DNA of 64,000 bases from Rhizoclosmatium globosum (lineage: Eukaryota; Chytridiomycota; Chytridiomycetes; Chytridiales; Chytriomycetaceae), in NCBI GenBank assembly GCA_002104985.1, contig MCGO01000016.1:496001-560000 (forward strand), read 5' to 3'. The notes under the pieces were generated by a model. The model saw only the letters and a program-made list of their open reading frames with translations, was not told where the DNA came from and searched no databases. The position numbers and the translations under genes were made by a program. Shown here in pieces: positions 58,903-64,000 of the stretch (within the stretch, counting starts at the first letter, position 1; every line of letters starts with the position of its first letter).

Positions 58903-59776
58903 GTCGTTGATATCGTTGAAACAGGAGCCCATCCGCGGATTAATTCTCAACTGTTTCACGGATTGCCAAAGAGAAAGGGCCTGGTTTCTTCTGGAAGGGA
59001 AGCCTTTCGAGCAGCATCAGATACTTTCCTCCACAAGGAATGAATCTCGCATCGAAGGATCTGTTTCACTTCTTGCTGCCAAACTATGATCCACGAACAC
59101 AGTTTGGATCCTTCCTGGGCGTGAACTTGGCTGCAGGTGGTGCTGCGGGTGCCTTTTCCTCTCTCTTTGTCTATCCTGGGACTTTGTCTGGACTCGATTC
59201 ACATCTGGTTCGTATCGATACTACTTGTCCTTCTGAAGCTTACTATTATGGTTTTAATCAGACCGCCAGTTTTCAACCTTGCAAGACTGCGCTATCAAAA
59301 CCGCGAATGGGCCACCAAAAGGAATCATGAATTTCTACCAGTTCTTTGGAATTTCATCGCTGGTATCATCACGTATCGTGGAATTCAATTCGGCTTGAAC
59401 GATACTTTGAAAGGCGTGAACCCATGGGACAAGGAGACTTCGCTTGCGGGACTCGCTTCCAAATGGACTATTGCTCAGTTTTCAACATACTTGGCAACTA
59501 TATTTACGAATCCGTTTGATATTGCTCGGAGGAGCTTGAGTTTGGAAGTCGAGGGTCGAAAACAGGTTCACACTGGTGTCACTGATTCTCTCAAAAAGAT
59601 TGTTCAACGGGATGGAATACTTTCTTTGTTTAAGGAACGATTATGATGACGTTGCAAAGACGGGATCCGTGATTGTTCTCGTTGTTTATGGGGAACTGCA
59701 GAACTTGTGGAATAAATATCCAACCGCTGTCTTCAAATATCTTTTTCATCAGTTTTTACAATACACTCCTGTATGA
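58901..59776 (+). CDS. Mitochondrial carrier, ADP/ATP-translocase-like, atypical
   Basis: The reading begins MSLISLKQEPIRGLILNCFT, then GPGFFWKGSLSSSIRYFPPQ, GMNLASKDLFHFLLPNYDPR, FLGVNLAAGGAAGAFSSLFV. After breaks it continues VLWNFIAGIITYRGIQFGLN, WTIAQFSTYLATIFTNPFDI, VTDSLKKIVQRDGILSLFKE and TGSVIVLVVYGELQNLW. The order follows ADP/ATP carriers from the first matrix loop on. The first helix with its P-x-D/E-x-x-K/R signature is not found upstream, and the carrier hallmark RRRMMM reads ARRSLSL. It may be a different nucleotide carrier, or a gene fragment. The third signature (YPFD-like) is NPFDIARR. Confidence 0.6.
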
Positions 59777-59840
59777 CAAGGAAAGGTTTGCCGGTGGTGA
59801 AGCACGATTTTCAAGATTTACATCCACCACCACCTCAACA

Positions 59841-62800
59841 ATGATCATCATCGTCTTCTCTCTTTTAGATTGTATATTGGCTTCGCATTGGAAAGAGCTC
59901 AAGAATCAAACGTCCATCACGTTTGGACTGATTGGCGCATATTCCTTGTGAGTCTTACGTTTATTGAACCGTCAATTAAATTTTGACAGACTCCCAGGCC
60001 TTGTATAATGGCTCTCAGGTCATCGGAGGTTTAGATGCGTTAAATCTTACAATATTGGGTGACACTAGTCTCTGGGGCCTCGATAGCTTCTTCTTTTGGA
60101 ATCAGGTTGCCTCTGAAATTGCAGTCAACGCCGTGAATAATATCCAACCACTCTGCCTTACACCACCATAAAAATCAAACGATTCAATAATTTCGACGCT
60201 GATAGAGTTGGGCATAGCGGAGGCCACGCTGTAGCAACGGCCTTTGAAATCGCTGAAAACCATAAAGACGTGGTTGCAGTGATAGGAAATCTTTATTCTG
60301 GGACTATGAGGGTCGATGGAGAAGTATACTCGACATATCAGATTCCAGAATGCGTGGGGACATCCTCGTCTCCGTTCTTACCGAAATATATCCGTACCTC
60401 ATCCAGGCACAGACAATAATGGGACTAGGAGAAACAATGGCTCTGTTATTAAAGTCGTGGAATGTCAAGAAAATTGTCTTCATCACTCAAACCGATATCA
60501 ATTCGCGTAATTCTCAATCTCGGCTGGTGAAAGAAGTGTTGCAGAAACAATCTATCATTATATCGACATTGAACAAAGTGGATGGGAATCTGATTTCCTA
60601 TGTTGTTCAATGTTTGGCGACGTTTGATGCTCGTTACTTCTATATTGACGGCGATGGCGCATTTATCGCGCAGATATACTACAGCTTGGCCGTACGACGC
60701 AAGTTTGTTGGTCCAAAGTATGTCTGGCTCGCCTCAAATCTTCCTTGGCCAAGCGATGATCCTGTGAAAAGGTGGGGAAGAACTACTACAAGCTGTCTCG
60801 CGGAATCATTTTGCCTTATGTGCTGAATATCCCATCCGAATATTCAACCGAATTACTGAATAATATGACTCAAGCAGTGGATGAGATCCAAAAACCATGG
60901 GGGTATGTTTCGCGTTATTGGTATACCCTAATTGAAAATCCAGAGTCCAATTCTCACCTGTCGATGCAGCGAACGGATATAACATGAACTTTTTATACGA
61001 TTGTGTTAGGCTACTAGCTGCCGGAATGAACAAAGTTCGTGTCGACTTCATCGTCAATTTCATACTAATCCCCTCCCCGTCAAAGATATTAAATAATTCA
61101 TCCACAGCTCCGAGCATTCTTCAAAGCGCCAAATTTAGGGAGATGCTGAATTCGACGCTCTTTGAAGACACAGGCTACCGAGGAATGATTGGCGATCCTG
61201 TTCGTCTGACGAAGGGAGGCGACGTAGCAAGGTGGCTTTGTCGTTGATTGTCAACTTACTCATTGAAATAGTATTGGACAGGTTGCATTTGTTGACGGAA
61301 CTTCAGATTTCAATGTCATCCCGTTTGCGTATACGGATATGGCGTTAAGTCGGCTCTTCAAAGTTAATGGCACTCCTCCAATGTTCTTTGATGGTATTTA
61401 TCTGCTCGGTTTCTATTCTCAATCTCAAGTATTTGTAGGTACTGCTACTCCACCGCTTGATGGGACCATCATCTTGACTGAGAAAATCATATCTCAGTCT
61501 TCAGTGTATGGAAAATTATTGCTTTCGTTGGCGATAGTGGGGTTGAGCATGGTCGTCCTGTTTCTAATCGTTTTGGTTGTTGCTCAAACTATGCCACTAT
61601 TTCACACCACGTCAATCCCTTTTTTAACAACTTTAACAATTGGGACTGCGCTATCCTTCATCTCGAATTTTATGTATTTTGGGGTCGAATCTGTTGGAAA
61701 CTGCGAAATGAGAATATGGTTTCAAGTTACTGCTTTCAGCTTAATTGTTGGAAGCATTATCTGCCGCAATACGAAAGTGATTTTTGTTTACAATTCATCT
61801 CAGCGACTCAAGAAATGGACTGTCAATGATTCGACGTGGATGATACCATTGCTTGGGATTGTTATTATCGAACAGATTCTCCTCGTCGTTTGGTTTAGGC
61901 TGTCAAACGTGTCAATCAAATCTCTTGTCACGAATGACAGCATTCAATACGCTTGTGCTTGTGGATTTTATGGTCCCACCTACGCACTTGTGGTTTTCAA
62001 CAGCGTACTTGTCGTAAGCTTATTCTCAATTGCATATTATACAGTAGATGTCCCCGTTGTGAATTCTGAGTTCACGCTCATTCTTATTTTTTCAATCATG
62101 ACCTGTATCTTTGTGATTCTTGCATTGATAATGAATCAATCGTTCGCCTCTGAGACCACCAAACAATTCAACATAGCCATTCTTATCTGGATTCTGACGA
62201 TTTCCCCATTGTCTATGCAATTTATACCTCGAGCTTTGGAGATGTATGGAGATCGACAGAGAACCAGTCTTTATAAAATTATGTTCAGGACAGTCGGAAG
62301 CACAACAAGTTCTCAGCAACAAACATCGCAATTATCTTCTCAGCTCCGATCGTTTTCAACGCCACTCGATAATCGAACTACCATGTCAACAATTTCAAGA
62401 GGGGATGCTGCAAAAGTCGATACTGGTGACCAGATAAAATCCAGTGATTTGCGAACGGGACAGCATCGGACTATAGTGTCTTCATTTGTTCACCCAACTA
62501 ATTCACTACCTCGAAAACAAGTTTCAAGCGGTGTTACTTCGTTGATGCTCATCCCGCAGTGAGTTTCGTAATTGCGAACGCCTTTAACTAACATTTGCGA
62601 CAGTTTGACGCTGTCATATCTGTGAGCAACTTTGGCTTCTCGGGGCCATGGCATCGTGGAATCGTCTTCGTGGTGAACGTTTCCAACAGAACATATATTC
62701 AGTTTCTTCCAACAAAAGAACTTCAAGGAACTCCACGAGTTTTCGCGTTTAATGCGAATCGTTTTAAATTGATTCCAGTTAAATTTCAGGATGATACGGG

Positions 62801-62912
62801 GGCAAGATTCAAACTAACAATGGGATCAAAGACTGTGTTGCTTGATTTCATCTCAACGTCTCATGGAAACGAGTTTGACGAGTTACTTAAACGCAACCTT
62901 GAAATAAAATAG
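59841..62912 (+). CDS. Class C (GABA-B-type) G-protein-coupled receptor, copy 3
   Basis: ATG 59841 reads MIIIVFSLLDCILASHWKEL, then TSITFGLIGAYSL, an intron at the same site as in copies 1 and 2, and LWGLDSFFFWNQVASEIAVN. The ligand domain runs to about 61330 with several frame slips. A clean 407-codon stretch (61339-62562) holds the 7TM_3 region: KLLLSLAIVGLSMVVLFLIV, PFLTTLTIGTALSFISNFMY, MRIWFQVTAFSLIVGSIICR, TWMIPLLGIVIIEQILLVVW and ALVVFNSVLVVSLFSIAYYT. After an intron the same C-terminal domain follows (FDAVISVSNFGFSGPWHRGI to EFDELLKRNLEIK, end 62912). It is more distant from copies 1 and 2 than they are from each other. Confidence 0.9.
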
Positions 62913-63031
62913 GATTGATTTGAATCTCCGATTACTAGAGAGGATATAATAGAAATGAAATGCATGGTATGGGCATTAAGTGCGTAATCTTTATGAAGAA
63001 GTATATAGAAGAGGTAAGGAAAAATAACATG

Positions 63032-64000
63032 TCACCATTTCCATCCAAATGGATTTATAATAGACCAGATTGACCATTCAGAGGCTGCTGCTGCTGGTTG
63101 CGGAGCACTTGGTGGTTTGTTTGACGGCATCAAGAACCAAGTTGGTGAAGGCATTGAAGGTGGAATTGCTCCAAAAAGCCAATAAGCTGGATTATTAACA
63201 ATATCAGGTGGTGGTGGAGGCGAAGATCGCGTCTGAACGTAAAATGCAGCAGCTCCTATTGCAACAGCAACGGCGACAAGAGCCCAGGCTGGCCCCACAA
63301 TCTCAGAAGTTTTCGGAGGTGTCCCGTCGATGCATCTGTTTACGATTTCGACAAATCTAGGTATATTGGCAGCTTAACTATAAAATATGGAGCTTATAAT
63401 ATCTTACCCCGCACAAGCAAACAAGTCGGTTCCCACAGAAACCATGAATCCACCAACAAACGCCGTTCCTATGACCAACGCCATATGTTCCATAAAGAAA
63501 ACTGTCGCGGTTCCCATTCCAATGACCGCCAGTGTGAATATCAAGTGTGTCGATTGGGCAAGTGATGAGCCAAGACCAGTGAAGAGAAACAAGCAAGACC
63601 AAAACGAAAACCATTCAGAGCACCCATACAGACGATTCCAACTTGACTAAACTTTTGGAATGCGAAACCACCTACAAGCCGTCGCGAGGTAAGAGGAAGA
63701 ATTAGAATGAAACGCGTACCTCCAACTGCCATTGGGGCAATAAGAAACAAATAAATCCAGTCCGCGTAAGGTCCGAAACTGTGCCATTTCATTTGGCAAA
63801 TATCCAACAACACGAAGGTGATAAGACCTGTGATTATTCCTTTAGCGGCTGTCTTTAAAGTTGAATTCAAACCTATTGTATAAAAGCCAGATAAGAAAAG
63901 AGATGGGAAGTATGCTCGTTTCCCCATGAATGCATACGCGAAACCTGTCATAACCAGTGCAGCACCTCCAATTCCAGCTGCAGGAGACAGCTGTCGTGTA
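63032..64000 (-). CDS. TMEM198/DUF4203-like multi-pass membrane protein (5' cut by window edge)
   Basis: On the minus strand the reading enters at 64000 with SPAAGIGGAALVMTGFAYAF, then FPSLFLSGFYTI, GIITGLITFVLLDI, DWIYLFLIAPMAVGG, RRLVGGFAFQKFSQVGIVCM, GALNGFRFGLACFSSLV, STHLIFTLAVIGMGTATVFF, MEHMALVIGTAFVGGFMVSV and, after an intron, IVGPAWALVAVAVAIGAAAFYVQ (last helix), with a Pro-rich tail ending NPFGWKW at 63032. Gly-rich helices and a late G-T-A-x-x-G-G helix fit the TMEM198/TM7SF3 domain (DUF4203). Function in fungi is unknown. Frame slips occur near 63650 and 63560. Confidence 0.65.

Noticed and set aside
58710..58910. Plus-strand frame with SVERVRL as the missing first helix of the carrier
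   Set aside because: No hydrophobic helix precedes it and it is antisense to a more coding-like minus-strand frame; the resemblance to PIERVKL is probably chance.

Overview
The window is nuclear DNA from a fungus, most likely a zoosporic (chytrid-type) fungus. Reasons: about 30 closely packed genes on both strands, many interrupted by short GT-AG introns (about 40-155 nt); fungal versions of REV3, RLI1/ABCE1, TAF6 and Pfa4; a chitin deacetylase; and three class C (GABA-B-type) receptors, a family that chytrids have and yeasts lack. The placement is inferred from gene content, not from a database match.

Most genes cannot be read in one frame even after introns are removed. Essential genes such as RLI1 and REV3 carry several one- or two-base indels, mostly in homopolymers or short repeats, and the protein resumes in another frame. 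I read these as assembly or sequencing errors. CDS spans below therefore cover whole genes, introns and frame switches included.

Layout. 1-7.7 kb: tail of a Gln/Pro-rich protein, a Ubl-WLM metalloprotease, a membrane-attached P-loop GTPase, a D123-like ATP-grasp protein, an F-box/LRR protein and a degenerate ribonucleotide reductase small-subunit paralogue. 7.8-12.8 kb: a repeat-rich accessory stretch with a Gag-like gene flanked by short direct repeats, a tRNA-minihelix-like hairpin, an F-box-like gene and a 405-bp tandem array. 12.9-31.9 kb: a low-complexity protein, RLI1, two tandem F-box/LRR paralogues, uridine kinase-UPRT, a membrane protein, a Pfa4-like palmitoyltransferase and a 7-kb REV3. 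32-34.6 kb: two tandem seven-helix membrane proteins of unknown family. 35-38.7 kb: CD2BP2/Lin1 and TAF6, tail to tail. 38.8-45.3 kb: two tandem class C receptors. 45.5-58.4 kb: chitin deacetylase with Cys-rich tails, a Rab GTPase, two tail-to-tail CaM kinases with microexons, a 13-repeat secreted Cys-rich protein, a stand-alone CaMKII association domain, a low-complexity protein and a secreted SMP-30-like protein. 58.5-64 kb: a small unknown gene, a truncated-looking ADP/ATP-carrier relative, a third class C receptor and a TMEM198-like membrane protein cut by the edge.

There is no operon logic, but two themes recur: signalling (class C receptors, seven-helix proteins, CaM kinases with a CaMKII hub domain, Rab, palmitoyltransferase) and the cell surface or chitin (deacetylase, Cys-rich repeat protein). 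Local duplication is the main creative force: F-box/LRR, seven-helix, receptor and kinase genes all occur as neighbouring paralogues.
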